From Nereocystis luetkeana (lineage: Eukaryota; Sar; Phaeophyceae; Laminariales; Laminariaceae): 64,000 bases of DNA. Positions 10,546 to 22,269 of this stretch are shown one piece after another. The DNA lies in NCBI GenBank assembly GCA_031213475.1, contig JARUPZ010000019.1:6535906-6599905 (forward strand), given 5' to 3'. Every line of letters begins with the position of its first letter. Position 1 is the stretch's first letter. The notes beneath the pieces are model-generated. The model did no database searches, was not told where the DNA came from, and saw only the letters and a program-made list of their open reading frames with translations. Made by a program: the position numbers and the translations under genes.

Positions 10546-11940
10546 AGTGACATATTAAATAGCGGTACCGAGGAGGGGGGCAGGAGTGGTAGTGGTGAAG
10601 AAATATGAGAATATCGTGAATAGACGGGGAAAATCCCGCCGGGATGTGGCTTAGGGGTCGAGGATCAGAGGATAGACGAGCCAGTCTAGCCAGAGAGTGT
10701 CGGAGTAACCAGGCAGGTGTGGAGTAGGTCGAAACTCAGCCGGAAGCAGGCATAACGAAAAAGCAGCCAGATTGATGCAGTTGACTTCCTTCTTTATCTT
10801 CCCTTGGCCCAGGGTATCTCCATTTTTTTAAGCTAGTTGTAAGGGAATGGCTTCGATTTTGCATTTGCTGCACATTGTCGCGGTGGTAGAACGTGACAAT
10901 AGTACCCCCTGAGGTACCGGTAGCCATTTTCAGGGGACTCGTTGGTCAGGAGTGATAGAAGGAGGCGGTCGCGGGAACAAACATGGGTGGGGCAAAAACC
11001 ACGACATGTACGCGGCAGGGCAGACAGCGAAGTTGCCTCTCCGATAGCTAGCTGCAGGCCCGGCAGCAAGAAGAACATCACAGCAGGCGAGAGGGTGGGG
11101 ACACCCGAGGCCAACGTCGCGTCAGTACTGCGAGGGTGCGTGGATGATGGGTTTATGTGAAGAAACTGCTCGTATTATACGTGCGGAAAAGTGTTGGGCG
11201 GGGGGGATTTCGGCATCATGCAGTCAGTGTACAGGTGACATATATTTTGGCGGGCGGGTGCATGTATACCGTTGTGTACAACACTCGAGGAAGCATACCC
11301 CCTGGTCCCTGGTCCGGTTTTCAGAGCCGGCTGTTCCCAAATGCCATGGGGGCCCGGGCGCACCAAAATGAAAATGGCGCGGGGTCGGTTAAGAACTCGT
11401 CGTGGAGACATTTCCCGAAAAATACGCTTCGCTCGGGGTTTGCACTCTCCCGAGGCGTTGTGTCATCCTATCACCCGTGTGCTACGGTATGTATATACGT
11501 ATGTATCATATGTATATATGTATTATACTGTTCCAGTACAAAATGTTTTCGTGGCATTTGTTTGGTTTGGGCTCGGGAATCCCGGAATGTAATTGTTTGT
11601 TTCCCCGATTGGTATCAAGAGTATGGCAAGCATAACAATTTTGAACACTGCCTTTTTTACTATATATACCTCAAAAAACTGTTTTTTTTTTGTATGCCTG
11701 CACTGGTCGTGAAAGCGCGCCATTCTTTGTGCGTTCTTCGCAGGGGGTCCTGGTCACCAGGCTAACCCTCTGCTCCACGAACGAGGCGTTCTGGCCCCCG
11801 TTTCGCGAATTCAACACCGCCTCTCCACAAACACCATTTTTTCTTCAAATGCACACGTACGTACGCACTGGATCCTACATTTCTTTCAGATCGTTCTTCG
11901 TCGAGAACACCTTTCACCTATTCTACTCCCCCCCCCTGTA
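10546..11940. other. no gene recognised
   Basis: Contains one half-copy of repeat G (10857-10925). Open frames up to about 200 codons occur, but their composition and lack of any motif make me treat them as chance. Confidence 0.4.
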
Positions 11941-12140
11941 GGATGCAGCTCACCCTTCACGCGACTCGCCGGACATTTCACGGCGCTTCGTGCTTGGTGC
12001 AAGCAATGCCTGCCTGGTCGGCGAAAACCCGACGTGCTCCGTCCCGGTATTGTAGGGATGCGAGGGTCTATGGTCATACGACTACGGCCATGCATGAGAC
12101 CGAGTGCATCTCTCCTATCGAGTATACCCCCCCCCCCCCC
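11941..12140 (+). mobile_element. C-tailed SINE
   Basis: Carries GATGCAGCTCACCCTTCACG, CTGGTCGGCGAAAACCCG, GACTACGGCCATGCATGA, CCTATCGAGTA and a C run of about 14 at 12127-12140. Confidence 0.75.
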
Positions 12141-13120
12141 TGTATACAACCACGCTATTACATACTGTTATCGTGGTTGTCTGTTTCCGTCCCCGCGACG
12201 AGGCGCAGTCAACCACGTCAACCACGACCTACTCGTTGTATATTCCATGTTGCTGTTATCAAAGCCATCTATAAAACCAGACTTTAGAGTGTTAACCTCG
12301 ACACATGAGCATCTCGCTAAGAAATTCGAAGGTTTTCGTTTGGTATCCCGGGTGTGCTGGGTGCGCTTGGCGTATTCCGACCATTGTTATGTATTATTGC
12401 GTGTTGCCATCCCATAAATCAATGTGCAGCATGAGAGCTTCGACGCTGATCACTCATCAAATTTTCGCAAAAGTTCCCCGAAAGAATGAAGAAAAATAGC
12501 CCAATGGGAAAAGCCGAAACCAAAAAAAGGGAAACCTACCTACCTACCTGTGCACGATTTCTTACTCCACGCTTATAACCTCCACCTACTTCAATGAATT
12601 GCTGCCCTCGCCCCTTGCTTTCCTTTACATGCATACGAACTATTAATATTACCCTTTATTGGCATACAGAAACGCTCGTGTATTGGCGAGGTAGCACAGG
12701 GACGAGGCGCAGAGAAGCCAGCGCCACGCAGCTTAGGACACTAAGAGCGGTGACAAGGGGGGGGGGGGGGCAGCCGTACTGATACAGCTGTCGACGAATG
12801 CAGACACGAAATGATAGATCGGGTGGCTAGGTATCGGTTCTTAGGTACCTGTTCGACTAGCTCTTAAAGTCTACCAGATTTTGTTTTATTCTTGTTGAGT
12901 TGTTCAATGGGGGGGGGGGGCGCGACAGCGGCAGTACGGACACTTACTTGGCATCGCTGTTGACGAGAGTAGGAAGAAGCCGGAAAAGGGCGTGGCCAGG
13001 TTCCCGAATCGACTTTCTAGGTCAGACGGGCACCCATGTTATTTTCACCGGCTGGAGTACGACGTTCTCTTCTTTCTCCCCTTCTCTCGTCCTTCTCGCT
13101 TTTTGCCTCGTCTCTCTCTT
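12141..13120. other. no gene recognised
   Basis: Contains two isolated G runs (12758-12769, 12909-12920) with no SINE attached and no supportable reading frame. Confidence 0.4.
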
Positions 13121-13126
13121 TGTTTC

Positions 13127-13555
13127 CTTTCCCCTCCCCGCCGCCCTTATGCCGGTATGTTCCTCTCCTCCGTGTTGCTTCGTCCGTGCAGCAGCTATCT
13201 GTCCTTCCTGAGTACGTATGCTTTCCGTCTACGTAATGGCAGCCTTTCGGATCTCCTCGCGTCCTTTGTATCCTGTGTCATTTCAGGATTTATTTTCTCT
13301 ATATTTTGTTTTTTGTTGTTGTTCTCTGGTTTTGCTCCTGTTGTTGTGTTTTCGTACCCGGTACGCTGGCATCTCACTTGCTTTTGACGCATGAGTTAGC
13401 GGTTCGTTTTGTTTTTCGAGTCTCCCTCTGTCTCACAGCAGCCTGTGACCACATAATTAGTTTTTCGCTAGGTAGGATGATACATCAGGACGGACACTGA
13501 GTGTGCCGATGAGGCTGGGTAGAAAGGACGATTTTTACGTGAAGACAACACACAC
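13127..13555. repeat. dispersed repeat D, copy 1
   Basis: About 430 bp shared in order with 30606-31133: GTGTTGCTTCGTCCGTGCA, CGTACCCGGTACGCTGGCAT, CAGGACGGACACTG and GAGGCTGGGTAGAAA. A third short piece is at 58667-58770, minus. It has no coding similarity I recognise; probably the end of a larger element. Confidence 0.6.
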
Positions 13556-14285
13556 ACTGTTGTGGCGAAAAAAGACACGTAACGCGCGAATAGTTACATT
13601 TTCGCCCGTAGAGAACAATGAGGTCCGATCCTTCCAGAAAAATCACGCAACAAGACAACCCGAGAAATCATTCCCTCAGGCATGTACGTCTTAGCTGCCA
13701 GCTACTACAGCAACAATTTCAATTCACAGTAGTTATTTAGGCCGTTAACGAAGAATGTTCTGCCCAGAATTTCCCGACTTTCCTGCGATTTTGCTCCTGA
13801 AAGAAGAAGCGTCCCTGTTGTTTTGCCCTCTCTGTTACTTTGCTGACTCAGGAAGTGCTTCCTGTTAGGTTTTGTTGTTTTCTTGTGTTTCTTGTCAAGA
13901 AAATAAAAAGCCAGGAAAAAAGTTGTTCCTGACAACGACCGGCCCTTTTCTTCATGCATCTATACTCCGTAGGTATGATATGATAGTAAGCCGTGAAGGA
14001 CAATGTGCTATACGTATTGTCCATGCAAGACAGTTTCGTGTGTCCGTTTTGCTTTCGGCTGCGTGCTGACTTTTCGGAAATACTCCGAACTGGAAATAAC
14101 AGAAAGACCCTTCGCTTGCTCGGTCGTTGATCGCCAGGGCTGAGGGAACATGGGTGGGTGTGCATACGGTACTGAACGAACGCGTGACATATGCCAGGAC
14201 GACACATGCATACCAGGTACCATACATACAGCAATCAATCTATGCGGAAAAATTCAGGGATACCTTTTGGCCGTTCGGGTGATAG
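13556..14285. other. no gene recognised
   Basis: Unremarkable mixed sequence with one TACCAGGTA motif near 14211. Confidence 0.35.
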
Positions 14286-14376
14286 CCCCTTTTAGCACCG
14301 CAGACCCGTTTTGGGGACAAAGTACTTGGAATTTGAGTGGTTTTAGTCCCCCAAAACTGGACTGCAGTTTGCCCCT
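14286..14376. mobile_element. palindromic MITE family B, copy 1
   Basis: Family B is about 90-100 bp with arms reading CCCTTTTAGnACnGCAGTCC, then CGTTTTGGGGACAAA and the inverse on the right. This copy is followed by a short CCCTAA-like stretch (14380-14402). Confidence 0.65.
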
Positions 14377-15129
14377 AACCCCAACCCTACCCCTTAACCC
14401 TAGGTCTGCCTCTGACGCCAAAAGCGTTTTTCGTCACCGTAACGGGAGCGCAGTCCTTAAGACCCGAAGGGGTTAACATGGATGACCAAACGGTCTTCGT
14501 TGTACGTCTTTACTTTTCCAGACACTTCGCGGTATATATACATACGAGATAAAACATATTTGTTAACCTTGTGGTACGTACGCGCTCCGTACGCCCGCAG
14601 TTATACCAGCTCGTTCCTGCCGCACAAACTTCCAGACGTTAGCGGTACATGCGGAGAAGATGCCCGCTCATTCTTCCCACTGTCAATAATAATATTAATC
14701 GATGACAATCCTCCCGTCTTTCCACATGTGGCCAGGGGGGGGGGAAGACAAGGCCGTCTCTCTTCATCCGCGAGGCGGGGCCGGGACAACAATACACGTA
14801 GGTTTGCGTATTTAGTAACGGAATCCTCCGAGTTCATTCCAGGCCTCACCATCCATCCACCGATGCTATTTACGGTATTATACCTGGTGCAGTAGTGGTG
14901 AGATCCTTCTATAGTGCCGGTTGAGTGGTGCCGGCTGGCCGCTTTGGTGCCGGTGAGTTCGCTTGTCACAGACGGGATTAACCAGTGTCGCGGTTTGCGG
15001 AGTAATAGTGCCGGCTGCCGCTATAGTTGTGGTATTGTTGGCTATTTTCTTAGCACACTGTAAAGAGGCCACTGCTGTGTGTATTGGCCCTGGGGTAGTT
15101 CCTGCCTGGTATGTGAAAATTGGCTCCAG

Positions 15130-15518
15130 CTGTGTGCAGGAGCGCCCCGTACAAAACTTTGCGCAGGACGTGTGTCGTCAATTTCGACCTTGCCGGTCGG
15201 CCCAGACCAACCCGACCCCAAGCCTTAGCCTAACCCTAGTCCTAACCCTGACCCTAACCCGAACCCGAACCCGAACCCGAACCCGAACCCGAACCCTATC
15301 CCTGACCCAAATCCTAACCCTAACCCTACCCCTAGCCCAAAGCCTAACCTGAACCCGAACCCTTTGGGGGGCTTGAGGTCGGCAGGGGCAGTCACGCGGC
15401 TCGGCCGCGTGTTTCGGTGGCGCTTTCCCCCGGCAATGTCGGGCGGCCGAGATACCCACCTTGACCGATAAGACCAGCAACCGGCACAAAGTTTTGTGCA
15501 GGCCGCTTCTGCACACAG
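15130..15518. mobile_element. TIR element carrying telomere-like repeats
   Basis: Imperfect inverted ends of about 36 bp (CTGTGTGCAGGAGCG at 15130; its inverse, with CAAAGTTTTGTGC, at 15484-15518) enclose 15220-15360, an array of CCCTAA, CCCGAA and CCCTGA units. This is a foldback or MITE-like element whose interior resembles telomeric DNA. No coding frame. Confidence 0.6.
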
Positions 15519-15647
15519 GTTGAGGCGTGAAAATCTGATGCTCCTATAATCTACCTGGTAGCAGAATAAACACAGGGGACGCCGCTTCGTTGTGCGTGGA
15601 TTCGTGTTACTTCCTGCTACTGTTGCTCTACTTCGTGTTTTTTTCAT

Positions 15648-15715
15648 GAGTGATCAACGTTGAAGCTCGTGGTGCTCATCGTCGGATGACAAACACCATA
15701 ATGACAATATTACTA
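15648..15715. repeat. short dispersed repeat G, copy 3
   Basis: GAGTGATCAACGTTGAAGCTC then CATCGTCGGATGACAAA; diverged from the copies at 8176 and 8780. Confidence 0.45.
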
Positions 15716-16057
15716 CCTGGCAGTCATCTCGTGCTGATAAAAATACCAGGTATGATTACATCCTTGGGTGGACACGCAATACCAATCAATTTTGAAGAGT
15801 TCAGAGAGAGAGAGGAAACAGTGGAAGGTTTCTGGATATGTGTTCTTCAGTGTCGATCAGCACACGAAAAACAAAAGTGTACCTGACGTTCATTGCCTTG
15901 GCTGCTTGTTTTATCCGCCTGTGCCGTTGCTATACGCACGCAATGACTCTTTGCCTACGTGACGCTATCATCTGTTTCTGCGTTGCTACCTTGGCGTTCT
16001 GTCTGGCCTCGTTTTTATACTCAATAATCGCACCAGGCGTGCTCTCGCATTTTTTTA

Positions 16058-16180
16058 CGACAGCGAGGGAGAGAGGGAGGGAAGGAGGGAGGGGGGGGGG
16101 GAAGGAGGGAGGGATTAAGGAAGGGAGGGAGGGAGAGAGGGAGGGACGAAGGGAGGGAGGGACCGAGGGAGGGGGGATGG
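16058..16180. repeat. GGGA/GAGG purine microsatellite
   Basis: About 120 bp of GAGGGAGG-type repeat. The proline/serine-rich frame on the other strand is a product of the repeat. Confidence 0.8.
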
Positions 16181-16544
16181 GAAAGAGGCCTGTGCACCAC
16201 ATGCATGCGTCTCACAGATGGCCATACTAACGGTGAGCAAAAATCTTAGGCAACGCCGCTGACGACTACCGGAATACGCACGGATGCACGTTCGGAGCAG
16301 AAGTTATAGCGAGGAGGAGGGGGGGGGGCTGTCAAGAGCGACTTCCCCGTTCCTTCTAGCTGCCTTGCGCAGGGGGTGTCGAGGGTTGATATAGTCTCGA
16401 ACGAAGTCTTATTTGTCGTTTCCTTTCGCACAGGGAGTGGGTGCACTGTTGTGATGGAGCTGGCTTAACTTTGGTCGCTCCGGCGATATCCATCCCATCC
16501 CCACTCGTCGTGCGAACGTGAAAAGAGGAGTTTAAAGGGGCACG

Positions 16545-16860
16545 CACCTCGTAGAGGTCATGATCTAGATCATCTGGCCCCTCGCCTGGCTCTTGTGAAA
16601 GGTTACGCAGGATCTGTATAGCACAGATCCAACCCACAGGAAACATGTGCTACTACGGGAGACCATAGCAAACAGGACCAAATATTGTTAGTAAAAATAG
16701 GGAAATGTATAGGGTGTTGTCTACACCGTAGGTCCTATTTACTGTGGTCCCCGGTAGTAGCTCATGCAGACTACGTAAAAAACGGCTCCAACCCGGCAAT
16801 ACGAGCTAGATCATACCGATCAGAAATAAGTCTGCCCTGGCAAACCCGGTGTAGATGAAC
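16545..16860 (-). repeat. GATCTAG-rich dispersed repeat E, copy 1, split by MITE-A
   Basis: Family E is about 250-300 bp rich in GATCTAGATC, with GGATCTGTAT-AGCACAGATCC and CAACCCGGCAA-type words. Copies are at 20585, 33825, 45900 and 46355. This one is inverted and interrupted by the MITE at 16653-16757. Confidence 0.6.
16653..16757. mobile_element. palindromic MITE family A, copy 3
   Basis: 105 bp between TA repeats (16651-16652, 16758-16759), inserted in repeat E. The two arms differ from each other at several sites, so this copy is older or less homogenised. Confidence 0.8.
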
Positions 16861-17211
16861 CATCAAGTGGGAATCGATGATTTGCCCGAGGTGTGTGGAA
16901 AGGTGCCATGTTGTATTGTAGCGTTACCTCTCTTTCTTGTCGCAGCTTCGGCACGCCTTTAAACCTCCAGACCAGGCTGTGCGACGTCACAATGTCACGT
17001 GGCTCCCTTCCTTTGATTCAGTTTAGGCCTGCCTGAATGATGCCGTTTGTAGGCATGCCTATAAACTCCACACCAGGATGTGCAACGTCAACAGCGTCAC
17101 GTTGGTCTCCCCCTAGCTCGGCAAAGCAGGCTAGACCTGCTTGTGTCCACCACGCCAGACTATCCCCAGAAAAGGTTGCGCACCTCGGACTGACCATCGA
17201 TGCCCACTGCA

Positions 17212-20200
17212 TGATGATGGCCGAAAGGTAAGCGCTTGGATCGATGCTAGGCAAGTCCAGTTTCGAGCTTCCTCAAAATAAATATGTTGATGATGTTGAA
17301 CTAGCACTCTCAGGCCGATGAAGAGAAGGAGGAAAGGGGAGTTGCGAGGATGGAGCTACCGCCATCAGTCAGCACAGCAAGATGCATGCTCTACGGCTAG
17401 TACCACCGACCCATTGTACTGCCCGACCTACAGTGACTTTCCTACGGTGCTTACTCGTGACCGTTCCTCGATGTTTTCTTTTGAAGGTTTTGTACTCTGC
17501 TAGTTCTCCGGCATCCGACGAACGACTACGTACCAGGAGATTTTTCTTCGAGCGTTCTTAATATGCCGCTTTTCTGTACTACGTGTTTACGTATGGACAA
17601 AGCGCGTATTCCTATGTTTGATGTTCATGCTTCAGTAGAGCAGAGTTCTACTGACCATTGACCAAGGCGACTATGTTACCAACCGGCGACTTGGAAGGAT
17701 ACTAGCTTACTGCCAGAAGCAGATTACCTAACACAAACACGACCCCTCGATGGAGGTGGCATCGTCAAACTTGCTATTCGACACCGAATGATTTAGTTCC
17801 TTGACGAACATACTTACCGGTACGTGGTATTCATTTCAATTGTGCGCAACCTTGAAGACCTGCACAACAACGAGTTTAGTTGCACGGGAAATGTCCCAAC
17901 GTTTGATCAACTAGTGAACGACATATCCCAGCCCGTGTATGAACGACGACGATATGGGTGTAGTCTTGGCGCTTATCCAACTCTTGGCTCACGTACGTCA
18001 CCAAATAAGATGCGAGAACAATACCCCAGCGACCAGTCGGCTGACCACGAAAAGGAGAAACAAACTACCTTATCGCAGTCTGCTACGTCTCTGCCCACCC
18101 GTACAACCTACAAGTTTTACGCAGGTTTACCTACTAAGGTTTACCTACTACCCTACCCTACTAGCACCAAACGCAAACAATACCCCAGTCAGTCGATCGA
18201 CCAAGAATATACTACTGTAGGTTAGCAGTAGTCTGAAAACAGCGAGTCCGTGCGATCGCGACAAGCATAACACCGAACGATCTCCCAATCTTCCTGCCGC
18301 CCGCGAGCAAAGGAACAAAGGGGCACTGCCAGCGCGTTTACGTCTTGGACTACGAAAACTCTTTCACAGAGACATCGCCCCTCGTATGCATCGTTTTTCC
18401 GGCAGTATTCGTGCATATGGCGGATCTTCCCTGCCGTGCATGTTGGAGTCGCGGAGCCGCGAATTGACTAGGACGTGAAGCTTCTTCAAAGCTCCGACGC
18501 ATGTCGTGGGGTGTGCGCAGGATTGCAGTCCTGCATCCCAAGCCCGCCCGGGATGCCGTTGACATGCTCGGGATGTCGTTGACGTAGATTTTCTGAATGA
18601 TAGCCTCGTTCGCTCCAAGCGTTGATTGGCACGAAACTCTCCTTCTCCGCTGCTGACTATGCGGTCAGTATCTGCGGCTTGGCTCCGGTTCTGATGGGCC
18701 CTCCACCCAGGAAGAAGAGGAAGCCCGAGGTTGACTTGTGAGTGCACACGTACGCCGTTGGTGTCAGTGCTGGCTCTCCGTCACCGTGTGCGAAGTCCAG
18801 AGGTCCAGGCGCAGGGTTAGCCCGCGGTTGTCCTTCCGCTGACGTGAATGTGTAAATCTCCTTCAGCTTACTGTCAGTCTGGGTGTTGAGCTTGGATCGA
18901 GGGCGTAGCTCAATAGCAGCTGGTGCGACCCCGGGAGATGCGAATTCTGTCGATCCGTCGACCCCTGACGATGACGACGCATCTGACGCTCCGGTGGTTC
19001 TAGATGGCGATGATCCAGCGACCCTATATGATGCTGTTGCTCCAGCTGGTGGTCCGATATTCCACGATAATGTTGATCCTGCGATCCCAGATGCATTTAC
19101 CCCAGCAAGCCCAGGCGATGGCGATCCGGTGGTCCCAGGCGCTGATGCTCCGAATTGCGATGGCGATCCAGTGATGCCCACCGCTGGTCTCCGATGACTT
19201 CACGTGTTTGTGCTCCGAGGGTCCCGGGCGATGTTGTTCCGCGAAAGGGATCTTGGTGTTTGACCTCCATGTTTTCCTTCTGCGAGACCCAAAATGAGTC
19301 TTGATCGGTGTCGGCGAAACTCCGCACTTATTCAGTGGTTGAGCCCCATCCGGGAGGTTTTCCCGCGATGATTTCTCCGTGAGATTGAGCAACGGGGTAG
19401 GGGGGAGCTTGTCGTGCGCTACCTCAAAGGTGCCCTCGGTGAAGCTGACATCATACTGGCGACCACGTGATGCTGTGCCTCCGGTGCGACCCAAGTCGAA
19501 GTTGGAGGTGCGTCCCCGGGAGAAACATACCCGGTGACCCCGGGCGAAAAGGCAGGTGTGACGCCTGGCGATGTCGCTCCAGCTCCTGATGAGCATGCTC
19601 CAGCCCCTGGCGAAGACGCTCCAACTGTAGTTGGTGCTCCAGCCCCTGGTGACGACACTCCTGCCCTTGCCGATGCCTCTCCAGCTGTTGTTATTTCTCC
19701 AGCTCCCAGTGACGACGATCCAGTGACCTCAAGGGATGGAGCTCCAGAGCCCTCACAATACGCCGATGCTCCATAACCCCAGATGATGATGATCCAACGA
19801 TCTCGGTCGAAGATTGCTACGTCAATTCCAGGCGATGATGCTGCCCCGGCGACCCCCAGCGTTAGGGCTTCGACGGTCCAAGATGATGAAGCTCCGCTGT
19901 CTGCAATAGTCTCCACTTCGAATGGAATCAGGCCCAAGCTCTTTGCGTAGCTGTAACGGCACCGTCGTCGACCAGACCGGCATGTGGTGCAGAGGTAGCG
20001 TACGAGGCTCACAACCCGTTGAGGATGAACGTGACCGACTATGATGATGATCGAAAGGTAAGCCCTTGGATCGCTGTTAGGCAAGTCCAGTTGCGAGCTT
20101 CGTCAGAAAAAAATCGTTGATGATGTTGAGATGGCGCTCTCAGGCGGACGAAGTGAAGGAAGAAATGAGAGTGCCAGGATGGAGCTGCCGCCGTCAGCCA

Positions 20201-20581
20201 CCTCTCAGAAAAATACACGTTCTACGTCTGGTAGCGGGCCATTGTACTGCCCGATCTACAGAAACGTTCCTACGGTGTTTGCTCGTGACCGTTCCTTGAT
20301 ACTTGCTCGTGACCGTTCCTCGATGTTTTCTCGTGCAACATTTCGTATCGCTACTTCTCCGACAACAGACGAACGACTACGTACCACAGGAGCATTCCTG
20401 TCCTGCCGCTTTTCTGTACTACTGCGCATCTACGTATGGAAAAAAAGCGTATTCCTGTGTACAATGTTCGTGCTCTAGTACGTAGCACTACGGTTCTGCT
20501 GGCCACTGACCAAGGCGACTATGTCGTCAACCAGCGACCCGGTAGGCTACTAGCTTACGACTTGATACAAAGTACCCAACA
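17212..20581 (-). mobile_element. LTR retroelement fossil, probably Copia-like
   Basis: Direct repeats of 522 and 540 bp (17212-17733 and 20042-20581) share CAAGTCCAGT, GTACTGCCCGA, GTGACCGTTCCTCGATGTTT and CCAAGGCGACTATGT. On the minus strand they begin TGTTRGGT and end CATCATCA, the usual LTR ends, which favours minus orientation. The 2.3 kb interior has Ser/Pro/Gly-rich low-complexity coding traces but no clear reverse transcriptase. LTR divergence is high, so the element is old; it is short and broken. Confidence 0.65.
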
Positions 20582-20584
20582 CTA

Positions 20585-20850
20585 GCATGATCTAGATCTT
20601 TCAGGGCAGATGATCTGAATGATCTGGGTGATCTGTAAGATCTAGCTCATCATGTCGCCGGTTGGGAGCCGTATGTTCTGCATGATCTAGGACATATTTT
20701 CTGTGGGTTGCGCCTATATCTGTGCCATGCAGATCCTGCACAGCACCTCATCATAACGGCAGGTTCTAGGACCTAGATGATCTATCTGTAGATCATGATC
20801 TATCCGTCCGACGTGTCCAAGGTTGTGCCTCACAAAAAGCACAGCACTGC
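20585..20850 (+). repeat. GATCTAG-rich dispersed repeat E, copy 2
   Basis: Begins ATGATCTAGATCTTTCAGGG directly beside the LTR fossil and ends near GTCCGACGTGTCC. CATCATAACGGCAG is shared with the 45900 copy. Confidence 0.6.
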
Positions 20851-21251
20851 TGTACCCTCCTCTCTGACGTGCAGTCATTAACCAGTACAATATGTAGGGG
20901 CAGAGGTATACACGCGTATGTATGTAGAGAGCGGTTTCGTATTCATCTCTGATGTGCGTTCGATATTTGTTGGTTGTGTATATAAGTATGATAAACATAT
21001 TTCTTATTAAATGTTAACATGAAAATAAATACATAAAATCAGCTGTGATGAAGATCGCCGAGGGTTTAATCGAAATTCATCTTCGCAAGCTGCGTACATA
21101 TTGACAAAATTTATAGTGAAAAAAACAAAAACATCCGCTGTAAGGATTTCGTCGAAACCCGTCTTTATTTGCAAGCTGTGTGTGATATTCGCTTCGATAA
21201 TTATATACGATACTTTGATCGCGCGTAGCTACGGGTTTCATGCAGCTCACC

Positions 21252-21577
21252 TGTTCTAAGGATTACCCTGGGCTGGGCATTCGATCGATCTTTTACCCCC
21301 ATAGCTCAGTGGGTAACATCTCCACATTTGACGTCGTCGAGGACACAAGTTCGAATTTCACTTCGAACGTTTCTTTTACAGAAACGTATGCGAGTCCGTC
21401 CCGATTAATATGTCTCCCTGGTTCCCCAGGCATTTAAAACGAAGCGGGTACGTCAGTGTTCGGTCGTATGCGGTACCGATGCCCCAAAGATCCCGCCGTT
21501 CAGAGGGGGGGAGAGTGTTGTAAGGGTTACCCTGGGTGGGTAGTCGATCGATACTTTACCCCTATAGCTCAGGTAAT
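21252..21577 (+). mobile_element. miniature LTR retroelement (TRIM-B), plus copy, fossil
   Basis: Terminal direct repeats of about 65 bp (21252-21318; 21516-21577) start TGTT and contain TTACCCTGGG and TAGCTCAG. The left one ends GGGTAACA. A purine tract, CAGAGGGGGGGAGAG, precedes the right repeat. The LTR end and the first 45 bp of the interior together look like a tRNA gene promoter (A box TAGCTCAGTGG, B box AGTTCGAAT). Non-coding. Confidence 0.65.
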
Positions 21578-21584
21578 GTGAAGG

Positions 21585-21910
21585 TGTTGCCTACCGAGCT
21601 ATAGGGGTAAAATATCGATCGGTTACCTCGCCCAGGGTAATCCTTATAGCACCCCCCCTCTGAACGGCGGGATATTTGAGGCGTCGGTACCGTATGCGGC
21701 CGTACGCTAACCTACCGGCTTCGATTCAAATACAAGGAGAACCAGGGAAATGTGTTTTTAGGGACACACGCGCTAGCGTTTCTATAAAAAAACGTTCGAA
21801 GCGAGATTCCAACCAGTGTCCTTGACGACGTCAAGTGTGAACGTATTACCTACTGAGCTATGGGGGTACAAGACCGGTCGATTACGCAGCCCAGGGTAAT
21901 CCTCGTAACA
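21585..21910 (-). mobile_element. miniature LTR retroelement (TRIM-B), minus copy, fossil
   Basis: The same 326-bp architecture on the opposite strand, 7 bp from the plus copy, so the two form a tail-to-tail inverted pair. Its LTRs start TGTTACGAGG and TGCTATAAGG; CAGAGGGGGGG precedes the second. Confidence 0.65.
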
Positions 21911-22269
21911 CTCATAAAAAGATGTACATAACGTACCTGGTGGGATTATAGGGTAGGGGGGAGGGGGGGGAGGACTACGGACGACGGGTAAAAGGGCGGA
22001 GCGCGAACGACCCTTACATGGCTGGCGGCAAAATGTAGTGGTATACCAATCTCGTAGTTTGGCCCCGAAGGGCAATACAATAAGTAACGGTTAGGCCGAT
22101 TAAGGGATTCATGTGTGAAATCAATATACAGCGGTTTTTCGATTGGTTTACATACATGACATTATGTGTAGCAACGCCACGGCGGTAGAGGGGTGGTGGC
22201 TTGTTTTCTGCGTTCCTCCCGCCACACATGATTGTCTTTCAACGACTCGAAGTGGAATAAAACTGTTCG

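Noticed and set aside
10140-10553. proline/threonine-rich protein on the minus strand
   Set aside because: The open frame results from an uninterrupted G-rich tract; no start context, no family, no splice signals.
11157-11765. 202-codon plus-strand gene
   Set aside because: No recognisable motif, Cys/Tyr-rich AT-skewed end, and no similarity to any family known to me; could be chance.
14360-14402. chromosome end
   Set aside because: Only a few degenerate CCCTAA-like units inside the window, flanked by ordinary sequence.
15178-15647. Arg/Val and Gly/Phe repeat proteins
   Set aside because: Frames through the CCCTAA/CCCGAA array of a TIR element.
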